The notes under the pieces were generated by a model, which searched no databases, had not been told where the DNA came from, and saw nothing but the letters and a program-made list of their open reading frames with translations. Positions 33,478-44,950 of a stretch of DNA of 64,000 nt are shown in pieces; positions within the stretch are counted from its first letter, which is position 1; each line of letters opens with the position of its first letter. This DNA is from Hymenopus coronatus (taxonomy: Eukaryota > Arthropoda > Insecta > Mantodea > Hymenopodidae). The stretch lies in contig CM060881.1 in the NCBI GenBank assembly GCA_030762935.1, positions 103,826,501 to 103,890,500 of the forward strand, read 5' to 3'. A program made the position numbers and the translations under genes.

Positions 33478-34285
33478 TGAATTTACTTTCTCTACACATA
33501 CTATCCATATATTGTAGAAAAAAAGTAGTGCACCCTAACCAAAAAATTTATCGAGATTTCACCGTAGATGTATATTTTGAGGTCTCTTGAATCATAAGAA
33601 GCCATTTTCATAAAAAGGTTTTGTGTGTCAACGTATGGCTGTGGAGAGCTTAGCTCGAAAACAAAAATATTTAAATACCTAATTTGGTATTAGGATACGA
33701 CAGCAAGGTTTTCAAATTCCTCCATCCCTAAATACCCTTTATATGCAAAACTATTTTAAAATTTTGTTTTTCCTAAAATTTGCTCTAAAATGTTTGATTA
33801 AAGTATCATATATTAAACATAGTGTGTATATATTGAATTTTCTGGGATTATCTTCTGAAGACCTGTTCATTCCGGTTGAATTTTGCACAACTGGTAAATC
33901 GTAAGAAATAGACAAAAACGTTTTACACTAAAAATGTAGATCTCGTCAAAACCCACAATTCATGCATTATGTGTATGTATTCCTTGTTATTAGTTTCAAT
34001 TTTTAGCTACTTAAACTTTTGTCAATCGGGAGATCATATTTATTTCCTGTTCTCTTTTTGTTGGTACTGGCCATGTTAAACAAATCTAATTGAAAATGTT
34101 TCATATAATGACCTGCTTTAAAAATTGTTGACTATCGCTTTAGCCTAGTGTATTGCCTTATTACATAGAAGCAACTAATACAGCAATTTCTGCTGATTTT
34201 TATTTCGATTAGCACGATCGTAGATAAAGCAATACTATTTTGTAACAATAGTTTGTAGGTTATATGAATATAATATATCATATTT
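33478..34285 (-). repeat. R850 repeat copy 12, minus
   Basis: Opens with ATTTACTTTCTCTACACATAC and CTATCCATATATTGTAG, then TATCGAGATTTCACCGTAGA, GGTTTTGTGTGTCAACG, TACCTAATTTGGTATTAGG, CATTCCGGTTGAATTTTGC, ACTATCGCTTTAGCCTAGTG, and ATTTCTGCTGATTTTTATTT. The 5' terminal block is short. Forms a second tail-to-tail pair with copy 11, about 390 bases apart. Confidence 0.8.
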
Positions 34286-34716
34286 TGTTGATTTCTTTAC
34301 TCTACTTATGTGTCTTTTAATTAACATACAAAACCACTTAAAATTAATATAATTCTTAATTACACTGGGCAACAAAATTAAACTTTTTGTGTGTTAAATG
34401 GAAACTGAAAGATGATATATATGGAGGTCTAGCCGTTGTTAAACGGTTTATTCTATTGGTCATCGATTTTTTTAAAACCTACATTTCAATTCAACGAAAT
34501 TATATATTTATTTAGTTCCGGAAAAAGGTACATTTTCTGTTTAATGCCTAGAATGTACGTTTCTGTGATTTTCTGCGGTATTTAGGTTTTTCTATTTTTT
34601 TATAAAAATAGTTAAATCTCTAATTAGTTACAAATTAGAAACCAGGTAATATGTTTTTAAATAACAAAACTACTTCACAGAAATAAAACATGTAATTAAT
34701 ACAGTCCGGTTACTAA

Positions 34717-34986
34717 TTACAGCTTTGCTCTACCATCAGATATCACTCTATACTGTGTATCATCCAGGGGGATGCCCAGCTCTTCATTTGTACACTTTGA
34801 AGGGTCTAGGTACGAGAATTCTCCCAAAATATGATCAAAATCGTGCCATAAGTGCCAGAAAATCCACAACCACATGAAGCTTCCAACAACTTCAGCAATG
34901 TCTTGTTGTGGTGGATAGGGTTCTCTGTAGGCCCATACTCCCCAAGTGTTATTTCTCTTTTGCTGTACTCCACAGGATAAAATCAT
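34717..34986 (-). pseudogene. NDUFB2 (complex I AGGG subunit)-like open reading frame, probable retrocopy
   Basis: An uninterrupted 89-codon frame. Residues about 33-55 (VGSFMWLWIFWHLWHDFDH onward) form the single membrane span, followed by EFSYLDPSKC and TNEELGIPLDD, the conserved C-terminal motif of NADH dehydrogenase 1 beta subcomplex subunit 2, an accessory subunit of mitochondrial complex I. Typical family members read DPS-x-WT-x-EELGIPPDD and end soon after; here W is C, P is L, and about 13 residues follow. The whole mature region lies in one piece without an intron, and no transit peptide is present. A TTTCTTATCATTAG acceptor-like site lies just upstream, so a genuine terminal exon is the alternative. 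I favour a decaying retrocopy. Confidence 0.7.
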
Positions 34987-35034
34987 TATTTCTAATGATA
35001 AGAAACCAGCTGATTAAAAGACCTAGCTTGAGGT

Positions 35035-35380
35035 TCGTAGTTTTTGAAAGTCCAACAGCAGTCAGCTAACATCCTTGAGCTCCATTAACATTTGTAATGA
35101 GTTTCCATCGTAGATATTATTTCCTGAAGGAAACGTTTACCATGTTCAACACTTACACTACCAGGGTTGGAGAGGAAGAAGTCTAATCGTGAGTGCAAGA
35201 ATAAGAGTTTTAGAAACTCATTACAACAAGAATTTCTATAACTGACAAAGAAGCTCTTCATAGTCATCAGCCTTATGGCTTCCTGGTTTCCCAGGAACTT
35301 TGCCATTGTGCAGAAGGACCACTTTGAAACTAATCTTAGAAGAATCAATGAAACGTCGCCATTCATTAGGATTTTTCAGT
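35035..35380 (-). pseudogene. C-terminal fragment of a repeat-associated arthropod protein family
   Basis: The frame 35366-35085 encodes KFLGNQEAIRLMTM, LLFLHSRLDFFLSNPG and SVEHGKRFLQEIISTMETHY, then a stop, after which RMLADCCWTFK can still be read to about 35040. In the family the equivalent motifs are FLHSHLDFFP, S-D-EHGERFHQDI-x-ME-x-RYQG-W and MLADYCW-x-LKRD. This uncharacterised protein recurs in high copy in cockroach, hemipteran and crustacean genomes, which suggests a mobile origin. Its biochemical role is unknown. Catalytic assignments are not possible from this piece. Confidence 0.65.
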
Positions 35381-35424
35381 TTCCCACTGACTTAAAAAAG
35401 ACGTTTCCAAATTAATGTTGTCTT

Positions 35425-36265
35425 TTACGAAAAAATCTTATGTGTTACACTCACATGACTTTCTCTAGCCACTCTATAAACTTCATACAAAGATTATATT
35501 TCTTTCTGTACCATGCTAATCAAGATAAACATTAGCAGAATGTTCACATTTACTTAGTTCCTCATAAGTAGAAGGGAACTAAAGGAATGTACTATACTAA
35601 AGTGATAGTCAAGTGTTTTAGAAATTGTCGTTATGTGATTGCCATTGCAAATCGCTTCTTTGCTTGGCCAGGAGCAGAACAAAAGAAAAACTGATATATC
35701 TTGTATGAGATAAGTCTAAGTACTTTACAATTGAAATCAATAACAAGGAATATCTTGAAAACGGTTACCTCCACAATAAAAACGTAAAGGACATAAATGG
35801 TGTGTTTTTACGAGATCTACATCTTTTGTTTAATAAGTTTTTGTCTATGTCTTACTTTTAGCAGCTAAGCAAAATTCGGCAAAATGTATCCAGAATAAAG
35901 AGGTCTTCAGAGGCTATTACCAGAAAATTCAAGATATACGTTTTATTTGGGATGTAAATAGATTTAATATACATCATTTTAATCAAAATCATTAAAGACA
36001 TTTTTAAGAAAATCAAAATTTTCGTGTCGATCCTTGGAAGACACTAAATATAAATATCAAGTTTGTATTTAAAGTTTTTCAGCTATGTTGTCCACAGACA
36101 TACACAATAAGACAGAATGATAGACAGCCACACACACGGACCTTTTTCTAAAAGGCCTTTTTTTGACTTCGGGGACCCCAAAACTTATATTTCCGGTGAA
36201 ATCCCGACAGAGAATTTTTGGGTCGAATACAATAGTTCTCTATCCCTATGTATATTGTACATACG
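35425..36265 (+). repeat. R850 repeat copy 13, inserted in the repeat-associated protein gene
   Basis: From AATCTTATGTGTTACACTCA through ACCATGCTAATCAAGATAAA, ATCCAGAATAAAGAGGTCTT near 35889, GACAGCCACACACACGGACC near 36122, TCGGGGACCCCAAAACTTAT near 36170, to a degraded palindrome TATGTATATTGTACATACGG near 36247. The two halves of the interrupted coding relic lie on either side, both on the minus strand in protein order. Confidence 0.85.
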
Positions 36266-36421
36266 GGGCTAGAGCAAGTAAAAACATACCCTGTGTTTCC
36301 AGAAGATGCCATTCTTTCAACCTTGAAGCTACTCTCTAAGCTCAGTTTTTCTTTTTGTTTTTGTAATAAGTTAGAATCACAAACCAGATCGTTCGATTCA
36401 GACTGTGTAATTATTTGAGCT

Positions 36422-36745
36422 TTAATTGAAATTGAAATGTTTGTCTTTTACTACCAAAATGTAAGTGGGCAAATTTATCACCCTTGGTCTCATAAATATC
36501 TGTACTCCAAGTTTCTGGTCTTTTACGAATGGAGAGGTTTGAAATCTAAGGCACAGGTCTTCTGTCTGAGGCCAGACCAGGAACTGGACAGTGTGTCTAG
36601 TCTTCACTGTTACTCCAGAGATCTGAGTAATGCAGAAGTAGCTATCTGCTGTAGTTCTGTGGTTCTCTCCAAACCATGGTATGTGACGAGATCGGTTTTC
36701 AGCCACCCACTTAACAGCGTCACACATGAAGCACAATATTTGTGT
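36422..36745 (-). pseudogene. N-terminal fragment of the same repeat-associated protein family
   Basis: The frame 36736-36422 encodes CDAVKWVAENRSRHIPWFG, ENHRTTADSYFCITQISGV and KTRHTVQFLVWPQT. Family members have a cysteine-rich head ending in IPW or MPF followed by E-x-x-DHxxDCYFC and a K-x-KHTVxYP-x-LPSAxRPVPH stretch. Here the second cysteine pair partner is S (DSYFC) and the PSA-RPVPH part is lost, so it is degraded. Together with 35035-35380 it represents one broken minus-strand copy interrupted by R850 copy 13; the middle of the protein is missing. Confidence 0.55.
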
Positions 36746-36769
36746 GGGGCTCAGAATTTATCCTGATCC

Positions 36770-39110
36770 CTTATGTTACAGCCAAAATAAAGTTCATGTG
36801 ATTTTCTTATCAGTGGGATTATATTTCTCTTTTGAGACTTAAACATGTAAAAATGTCTGTTTGGATGGTTAACACACGTACTGGGCTTGTTAGTATACAA
36901 ACACACATATACGGTCACAAAACAATAACAATTTGGGAAGCTCTTAATTAAACTTGCTAGTAAAATTTATAACATGTCAAACATAGATGATTTTTATTTC
37001 ACCGATATACGGTTCTGGTTAAATATTATTATAACAGAAAGATATTATTTTAGTATAGCGGTGCTTGCAAATAACAGAAACAAATGTTAGTATACAATAA
37101 TAAATAATTTAGTTTAAAATATATTCACATTATGATAATAATTGGAACCCAATAGAGCGATTCTAGCTTCATAATCAGAATTAGCAAACCAAACGCTTTA
37201 CAAAACATTGGACTCCAATTGAGCAATTCTAACTCCATATGGAATCAGCAGACAAAAGTATACAAGAATTAGTAAGCTCACGTTCTTGAGTTCTTCACTG
37301 CTGTCGATCTTTTTTTGTTGTTTATCATTTCAAAAATGAAAGCGTAAAGCCTATTTATTTAAGAGATTTAAGGGATCAGAATTAAGACCATTCATATTTA
37401 AATACCTGTGAAGAAGTTTTATTTCATTTTTTTGCATTTTATATGGTTAATAAAATGATGATGGTCAGATAATAATTATAAAACTATAGACAAATTCTAT
37501 TTTTCCCAGTGAAAATATAACGGGTGTTTCCAAAGTGTCTCCGCAATGAATTCGAACTCTTTTGGGAGCGGAACTAATAAGGAGGAGAATTATTGGGCAT
37601 GTAATGTCCTCCCTTCTCCTGCTTGAATAATACTGTAAGAATTCCGCCCTTGAAGTCAATTCTTTGTGGTTGTGCTTGTGAAGACAAAATGGTTTCCATT
37701 GAAGAGGTAGCGGTTTGAGGACGAATTTCTTGATGGTGATAACTCTCTTGAGAGTTTTGCATATTGGGCATGTTCTCATCGTAATACTATAACAGATTTA
37801 ATAACCAAATTCTGGGAACCCTGATCTATAGAAGACCTCCGATAAGCGTGGATATAAACTTTTAACAGAGACTAAAATGGACGAAATATCAGATGCAATG
37901 TTAAGATACCTCACTAAATGAATGCGGAAATTAGCTAGGAAACAACTGTTTCTGTACAAAGAGCACATTCGCCTTATTTAAGATATGAAATTGTGTCCCT
38001 TTAAAGGTAATGTGGTCCCGAAAACAAAATAATTAACTAAATTAAATCAAGAGAAAGTAAGAGATGAACGCATGCTTAAATGTGGCAATCTTCAGCTGAG
38101 AACAATTACATGCTTTCCCTGAGAAAAAGCATCTTAGCACAATTGGGGTGCTTCAGATCAACTTACACTGCAGATTATGCAGGAAGAAGACTGAAACAGC
38201 TTAGTACATTTTATGCTCCTGAGAGGCTTTAACTCGCAGGAGATACAAAGCTTTTGGGAAAATGTTCATAGAACCAGAAAGAGTATCATCCATACCCATT
38301 TCAAGGTTGCACTCCTTTTTAAGGGATGCAGGATACAGATAGGACAATAAGCCCCAGGCTGAAGTGGGCCCGGAGAAATGACGGGAACGTGCTAGCACAT
38401 TCACCTCACTGCATAGACACATCAGAGGCACCTGTTGTAATATAGAATAAGTATATTCTAAGTTATATAAGTTTCACAAATCAGTTTATAGTACATTTCT
38501 TTACTTACTTATCTCTTTATTGAATTGCTGAGGGCCAAAAGACTTATACCCAGAGATTGTCGAGGTTTGAGTCCTAATTAACCTTAAATCTAATACACAG
38601 ACCTACTGTCATTTAATGTTACTATTCTCCCTCAACTATTTGACTCTTACTCAACCCAATTTCGATTAAATGTCTCTTAGATTTCTCTTAGATCACTGAC
38701 TTTATCGCTTGAACTTCTTTTGGTAACGTTGCCTATTCCTTGTTACATATCCTCTCTCAAAGCATTCTAGTTTTTTCACATTATAAAACTATATGCCAAT
38801 TTCTATCCTTCAGTTGACACAGGGGCATTTCTCCAAATCACTCCTTATTCTCAAACCCTTCAATTATACAACCCCTGTTCTAGACCAAGCAAAGCCTTCT
38901 CTTGCTGCTTTATCACATGCATCAATATACTTTTTCCTTGGTGTTGGTCACTTTCATCTCTCTATTCACTGCAAATGAGCTTTTCTCAAATTGAAACTTG
39001 CTTCCATTCTTAATGTCTTTCCTGAACCACTTTTGTAGTGATTCCCTAGTTTTCTACATATCCCAAAGTCCAATTTTCAACATCAATTCCTTTATCTTAT
39101 TTAGCAATGA
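36770..39110. other. AT-rich spacer, no confident gene
   Basis: 37517-37545 (ACGGGTGTTTCCAAAGTGTC) looks like the end of a transposon and the minus frame 37779-37465 beside it is unassigned. The interval 38500-39110 may be the 3' part of the LINE below, but I could not read a motif in it. Confidence 0.35.
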
Positions 39111-39149
39111 ATATTTTTGAATTAGCCTTTCCCTTACTACTAAACACGT

Positions 39150-39400
39150 ATGTACAATATTATTCATCTAATTTTCTCTCTTCCAATATATTACTACTCT
39201 TTCCACAATTTTCCTTCTAGTTCCCAAACTACCTAATTCTGCTTGTGCCACTCTATTTTGGTGAAACTCATGGTAAGAGCAGCATTTGTTGTAAAAGCTT
39301 CTATGAATTAATTCACGTTTCTTCCAAATCCAATATCTGCACTCCATAGAGCGTGTTTGTCTCTACTCTAGCCGTGTTATTTGAATTCCTGGCATGTTTT
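39150..39400 (-). pseudogene. LINE ORF2 downstream segment, left of R850 copy 14
   Basis: The minus frame reads RSFYNKCCSYHEFHQNR, VAQAELGSLGTRRKIVERV and VIYWKR. The AELG-x-L-x-x-x-x-x-x-ERVVIYW pattern follows the thumb of several insect non-LTR reverse transcriptases. Orientation and order agree with the RT segment at 40590-40930, with R850 copy 14 in between. Confidence 0.45.
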
Positions 39401-39409
39401 GATAAATTT

Positions 39410-40577
39410 TAATCCATTTTTACTTTATATGCACTACAGTTTAAAGAAAAAGGTATTGCATTCCAACCGAAAATTACTTGTTGAAACTTTAGTGGAAATA
39501 AATCTTATAGGATCTCCTGTATCCAAAGAAGTATTTCTGGAAAAAGGTTCATGTGTTATCCGTGTGTCTGGAGTCTGTTAAAACAACAATTCTAAAACGT
39601 AAAGTAGGTAAAATACCAAAATGCGTATTTCAGTTTAGTATCTTCCAAGGATGTGACATGTAAGTTTTGATAAACATCCCCCTACACCAAACTAAACATT
39701 ATATTAAAAAAAAATCGAAAATTTTGATTTTATCAAAATTGAAACGATTAATTAAAATACCGTATATTAGAATATTTATATTAAACATAAAATGTATATC
39801 TTGAGTTTTCTAGGAATGGCCTCTGAAGATCTCTTTATTCTAGATGAACATTACTGAATTGTGCTTAACTGGTAAAACGTAAAAGGTAGACCAAAACTCA
39901 CTACAGAAATATGCAAATCTAGGTAAAACGGACAATTTATGTCGCATATACTTTTTTCGTGCAGTTGAACTTTTTTGAAATATCCTATGTTATTGGTTTG
40001 AGTTTTAAAATACTATACGTTTTAGTAAAAGTACAGAATACTACGTATACTTTTATCATACAGGAATTTGTCAACTCCTGGAAATGCAAAACAATGATTT
40101 CAACCACATAGTGTAACAGCTTTTAAAAGATTTGACTATCGTTTTAGCCTTTTGTATTGCCTCATTCCCCTTCTATTTAAAAGAAAACAGGCAATGCTGC
40201 CTTTCTGCTGTTTTTTTTCCCCAATTAGTACGAAGTAGATAGAATAATAAGTATTTTAATAATAATTTATTACAGCCCGCCTGGGTAGCGTGGTGGTAGC
40301 ATGTCTGCCTCACGTTCAAAAGGTCGTGAGTTCGAATCTCGCTTAGGGTGAGTTACCCGGGTAAGGCTTTTTTCGGGGTTTTCCCTTATCCTGAAAAGAC
40401 GAATGTCGAATAACTTTAAGCTCCATGGACCCCGAGATCAATTGAGCATCATTTCATCAATTGCATTCATCGTCCGATATGACCAAACCAGGTTAAAGGA
40501 CGTTAAACTACAAAATAAAAAAAAAATTATTACAGAGATGTAGAGAAAGTCATGTGAATTAAACATATCAGAGTTTT
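39410..40577 (-). repeat. R850 repeat copy 14, minus, carrying a SINE
   Basis: Reverse blocks: GGTATTGCATTCCAACCGAA at 39451, CGTGTGTCTGGAGTCTG at 39561, ATCTTCCAAGGATGTGACAT near 39642, TCCTGGAAATGCAAAACA near 40075, GACTATCGTTTTAGCCTTTT near 40134, then AATAATTTATTACAG at 40261-40275. The SINE at 40276-40526 follows, after which R850 ends with TTATTACAGAGATGTAGAGA and AAGTCATGTGAATTAAAC. Confidence 0.82.
40276..40526 (+). mobile_element. SINE family B, best-preserved copy, 9-bp target duplication
   Basis: The tRNA-like head CCCGCCTGGGTAGCGTGGTG has an A-box region, and the B box GAGTTCGAATCTCG lies at 40328-40341. The body matches the copies at 16891 and 31630 and ends in AGGACGTTAAACTAC plus an A-rich tail. 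TTATTACAG is duplicated at 40267-40275 and 40527-40535. It lies inside R850 copy 14, which lies inside a LINE relic, giving a three-layer nest. Confidence 0.9.
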
Positions 40578-40589
40578 ACCTTTGGCCAG

Positions 40590-40930
40590 AATCATTCTAT
40601 TTTGTTCACTCCACACGCTTTTAACTTAATCATATTTCCAGATAATCAAGTTTATTAACCACTTCAACTTCTCTTCCTTGCCAATACCATTTCTCATCTT
40701 TTCTTAGTCTCTTACTTTTTTAAATACCATTATGTTTTCCTTACACTAATTCTAAGTCTCAATTTCTTACAAAAGGTATCTATTGTTTCAATTGTTCTAA
40801 GTATTCCCACAATGGATATGATTTCTGCTACTTTATCATCTGCAAATAGAAAACCAGGTATTTCTTTGTTGTTAATTATTGGCATATTCCTAAATGCACA
40901 ATGACAAAAATAAGGAAGTTTTGAATCCAA
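40590..40930 (-). pseudogene. LINE reverse transcriptase fragment (FADD motif), right of R850 copy 14
   Basis: The frame 40930-40730 encodes NNKEIPGFLFADDKVAEIIS, the catalytic F/YADD region, then ETIDTFCKKLRLRISVRKT. After a frameshift KRLRKDEKWYWQGREVEVV and NKLDYLEI continue to about 40640. This matches palm-to-thumb order in non-LTR reverse transcriptases. 5' part absent. Confidence 0.75.
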
Positions 40931-40964
40931 TAAATAAAGAAACAGCGTAATAAGGAAGAGATTC

Positions 40965-41125
40965 CATTTTTAGAGAATAGAAAAAGGGATTCTGTTAGTA
41001 TTAAAAAGAACTAAAGATGTTTATAGAATCAATGTTTTGTTGTTGTTTTTTTAAAGTTTGAATTTTGGGAAAATACTTTTTTGGGGGGAGGGAGCGTAAG
41101 GCCTTTGTTTAATTTTACTTACTCG
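40965..41125 (+). repeat. Unclassified repeat, copy 2 of the pair with 6010-6160
   Basis: Contains AGATTCCATTTTTAGAG, AAAGTTTGAATTTTGGG, a G-rich run TTTTTGGGGGGAGGGAG and AAGGCCTTTGTTTAATTTTA in the same order as 6010-6160. Confidence 0.6.
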
Positions 41126-41480
41126 AGTCATGCTGTTAAATACCTGCATGACATGACATCACCGATGAATAGCATGTTATCCTACAATTCCAGCAAATAA
41201 AACAAAAGTTTAACAACGAATGGGGACATTTGCTGCACTCCGAAATATTATCGTGGCTAACACCCCCAGAAGAGAATGAGGTGAAGAAACCAGAGGTGTT
41301 ACAGGCCGCAGGAGGACAGGCCGTCTCTCATGTTCCCAATTCCGATTACCCGTAGCACTACCAGACGGTGCAACCAATCGATCTGGCATCTAGTGTCCAC
41401 GGAGAGTTATCTTTCCAGTGAGGATGCATCTGGCCATCTGTCTGCTATTCACCATGAACCTGGAAGCACACCTGAAAAAT
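41126..41480. other. Spacer, moderately GC-rich, unassigned
   Basis: No recognised motif. The short plus ORF 41330-41536 runs into R850 copy 15 and is not supported. Confidence 0.4.
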
Positions 41481-41482
41481 CT

Positions 41483-42325
41483 GATGTGTTCCATTCACAT
41501 GCCTTTCTCTATATCTCTGTAAATTATTATTGTTAATAAGCTTATCTTTTATTTATTTCATGCTAATCGGGAAAAATTAGCAGAAATAGTCTTATTTCTT
41601 GCTTTATTGTAAGTAGAAGCGAAATAAGGGAGTACCATAGGTTAAAGTGAAAGCCAAAAGCTGGTTGCTATGTGATTGATGTTCCTTTGTTTGTATGGAC
41701 AGGAGTTGGCAAATTCCTGTATGAGAAACATAAGTTTTTCAAAGCTCAAACCAAGAAAAAGAAATATCTCAAAAACGATCAACTCCAGAAAAAAATGTAT
41801 GTAACATAAATTGTGTGTTTTGACGTGATCTACATTTCTTGTGTTAAGTTTTTTTCCATCTCTTACGGTTTAGTAGTTATGCAAAATTCATCCAGAATAA
41901 AGTAGTCTGTAGAGGCTATTCCCAGAAAATTCAAAATATACATTGTATTTGTCAGGTAAATATCTTTAATATATGATATTTTAATCAAAATCGTTAGAGC
42001 CATTTTTTAGAAAATCAAAATTTTCGAAAAAGTTCCATGTAAAGGGTAGTTTCGGGTGGGGGGACTTTTCTCAAAATCTTTGTGTCGCATCCCTGGAAGA
42101 TACTAAACTTAGATACCAAGTTTGGTATTTTACCGACTTTTCGTTTTTGAGTTATCGTGTTCACAGGCACACGGACACACAGAGACGGGCCTTTTTGTGA
42201 AATTGCTTTTTTGGATATTGGGGTTCCTAAAACATATATTTCCGATGAAATCTCGGTATCGAATTTTTTGGTGGAGTGCAATACATTTTCTATACACTAT
42301 GTACATAGTGAGTATAGAGAAAGTA
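41483..42325 (+). repeat. R850 repeat copy 15, near full length, closest to consensus
   Basis: Starts CTGATGTGTTCCATTCACATG and ends with an intact palindrome TTCTATACACTATGTACATA then GTGAGTATAGAGAAAGTAAA at about 42286-42326. All internal blocks are present. Total about 843 bp, used here as the reference length. The several ORFs on both strands are short and conflict with each other. Confidence 0.9.
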
Positions 42326-42329
42326 AAAA

Positions 42330-44080
42330 TGAAAGGGAAACTGAATGGAGGGGAAATTCGGGAAGGATATATTAGATGAGAAACCAGCATAACATTCACC
42401 GGGCAACCCCGAGGAAACCATGGTGGTCGCCGGGATGGAATCTGGCACTTCCCAAACACGACACAACAGCCCCACTTCGCTTGGCAGCAGTTCAATTATT
42501 TCCGTGAGAGTAGGCGCCTATCGACCGAGTAATAGGTGCATTGAGTACCTCGGATGTATACCTTTTGTTTTCTTTAGCTATTTATGATTGTAAGTACACC
42601 GATTTTCTGCTTCATAAGCTTCCCTTCGTTGGAGTAATGTAATATGAAATTTATCGTTAATGAAAGTTATTTATTTCTATAATTTCGAAAAAATGGAAGA
42701 GAGATAAAGAGAGCGAGATAAAGTAAGAATACACATTAAAAATTCTAGACTAGAAGCCTATAGGCTAATCAAACTAAAATATAGCTTTAATAAAATGTAT
42801 AATTAATTCTGAAGAGCAAATATAATATGTTGGACGTGCCGGCATATGGCAATTTCAACGAACAGTTGGTATATTTTGAGAAAAGCATCGTCGTAAGCAG
42901 TTTTATGAGTTGGAAATGAAAGACAAGCAACGAAAAATATAAGACATTTCTTCTGTGAATCCCAGCAACATAGAATGAGTATCATACCACCTGGCATCAT
43001 GTAAACATGAACAGAAATTCATACTGTTAGATAAGGGGGGCCAGTTGAGGAAAGAATGCAAATGCATTCGGGATACGCCTTAGGTTGCACCAGTTTTAAA
43101 CTTAGGTGTCTCGCTTTATTTAAATCCCATCAATTAATAATTTTCAGTATTCTTCTGAAGAATTACTAGAAGAATGTAGTTTTAAGGGACAGTGGGTGTT
43201 AAATCTTGACTGTAGTCAGTCAAAACATCAAATTTTGCATTTTAATTACAAATTATAGTGGAATATTTTGGAGTTTATAGAGAATAAGCGTTTAACCGTC
43301 CTCCACTTACTTTGCGGTTTACAGTCATTTAATGGTTGTACAATACACCTGTTTCCTAGTATACTATTTAATAAAACAGCGTTTTTCTGAAAACTACATT
43401 TTTACACCTTCATAATGTTCTACGCAGCGCAGTTTTTCTTGAAATACAAGTAATATTTATCACAACGTATAAAGCTATGTGCTTTAGTATTATATTGGAG
43501 AAAATTATTGTTATTTTATTAATTATCCAATTAACAGCAGTAATTTAGGAAAAATGTATTTTTATGAAAAATTATTCATTTGCAATATTAAAACTTCTAA
43601 CAAGAAATTATAAGAAGCTATAAAATAGATATAAGAATTCACTAATCGATATTATTTAAATATCCCCATTTATAGTTTTTATATGTTGCTCACAGCTCCA
43701 ATTCATAAAATACCAACTAATGTTCCCAAATTTGAGGCGTGTGAGACATTTTGAATATACATATATTTGCGTAATACAATTTATGAAAAAAACTATTCTT
43801 CCAAATTGTTTGTCCATATTCACATAAAAACAATGTAATTACAGCATAACTTTCAGAAAAATCGATGCAAAAATTTGAACTTTCATTCCCATTGTCCTTT
43901 TTAGTTGATGCTCAGTTAAATTTGGAAAACTCACAGTATAAAAGAATATCTTATTGAAATTTATACGAGTTATTATACACTATAATTGATTCTGTTGCCA
44001 TGTATCAAAATTATAGCTTGTTTAAATATTTTTTTTATTTTATAAATCCATTGATCTAATGAAAATGAGCCACGTAAATC
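42330..44080. other. Spacer, no confident gene
   Basis: 42380-42500 is GC-richer (CCGGGCAACCCCGAGG, GGTGGTCGCCGGGATGG). A minus frame at 43000-42803 (65 codons) was considered as a possible transposase scrap and not accepted. 43200-44080 is very AT-rich with nothing seen. Confidence 0.4.
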
Positions 44081-44084
44081 ATTT

Positions 44085-44950
44085 TAAAAAATCTGATGCG
44101 TTCCATTCGTAAGACTTTCTTTACATCTCTGCAATAAATTATTGTTAAAAAGCTTGTGTATCTATTTACTTCATGTTAATCGAGAAAAAATTAGTGGAAA
44201 TAGTGTTATTACTTGCATTCTTGTAAGTAGAATCGAAATAAGAGAGTACCATAGGTTAACGTGATTGTCAAAAGCTTGTTCCTATGTGACTGAAGTTCCT
44301 TTGTATGGACTGAAGTTGACAAATTCCTGAATGAGTAAGTTATGTTTTTCAAAACTGAAACCAAACATAAGGGATATCTAAAAAACGACAAACTCCACGA
44401 AACAATTGTTTATGACATAAATTATGTGTTTTGTAGCGATCCACATTTTTGTGATATAAGTTTTTGTCTATCTCTTACGGTTTACCAGTTATGCAAAATT
44501 CAATAAAAATCATCCAGAATAAAGAGGTCTTGAGAGGATATTTCAAAACAATTCAAGATATACATTTTATTTGTATGTAACTATCTTAAATATAAGATAT
44601 TTTAATCAAAAGCGTTGCAGCAATTTTCAAGAAAATCAAAATTTTCGAAAAAAATTCCGTGTAAAGGGTAGTTGGTGCTGGGGGGACTTTTCTCAAAATC
44701 TTCGTGTTCCATCTCTGGAAGATACTAAACTTAAATACCAAGTTTGGTTATTTTACCGACTTTTCGTTTTTGAGTTATCGCGTACACAGACACACGGACA
44801 CACACACAGAGACCTTGCTCTTTGTTTGGATTAAGGGGACTCTAAAACATATATCTATTTCTGGTGAAATCTAGGTATCGAATTTTTGGGTGGAGTGCAA
44901 TACCTTCTCTATAAATTATATACATAGTACGTGTAGAGAACGTAAAAACA
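44085..44950 (+). repeat. R850 repeat copy 16, near full length
   Basis: Starts ATCTGATGCGTTCCATTCGT, runs through GTTAATCGAGAAAAAATTAG, CTTACGGTTTACCAGTTATG at 44475, CTAAACTTAAATACCAAGTT near 44726, ACACAGACACACGGACACAC near 44782, and ends TATAAATTATATACATAGTA then CGTGTAGAGAACGTAAAAAC. Confidence 0.88.

Noticed and set aside
37465..37779. Minus ORF beginning MRTCPICKTLKR with a CxxC-like pair
   Set aside because: A single CxxC is not enough for a zinc-binding call and the remainder matches nothing I recognise.
42015..42495. Several overlapping ORFs on both strands of R850 copy 15
   Set aside because: Frames differ among R850 copies and carry stops in others, so they are not conserved coding sequence.
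42803..43000. Minus ORF considered as a MULE-like transposase scrap
   Set aside because: Only loose hydrophobic pattern resemblance; no catalytic residues or neighbouring motifs.
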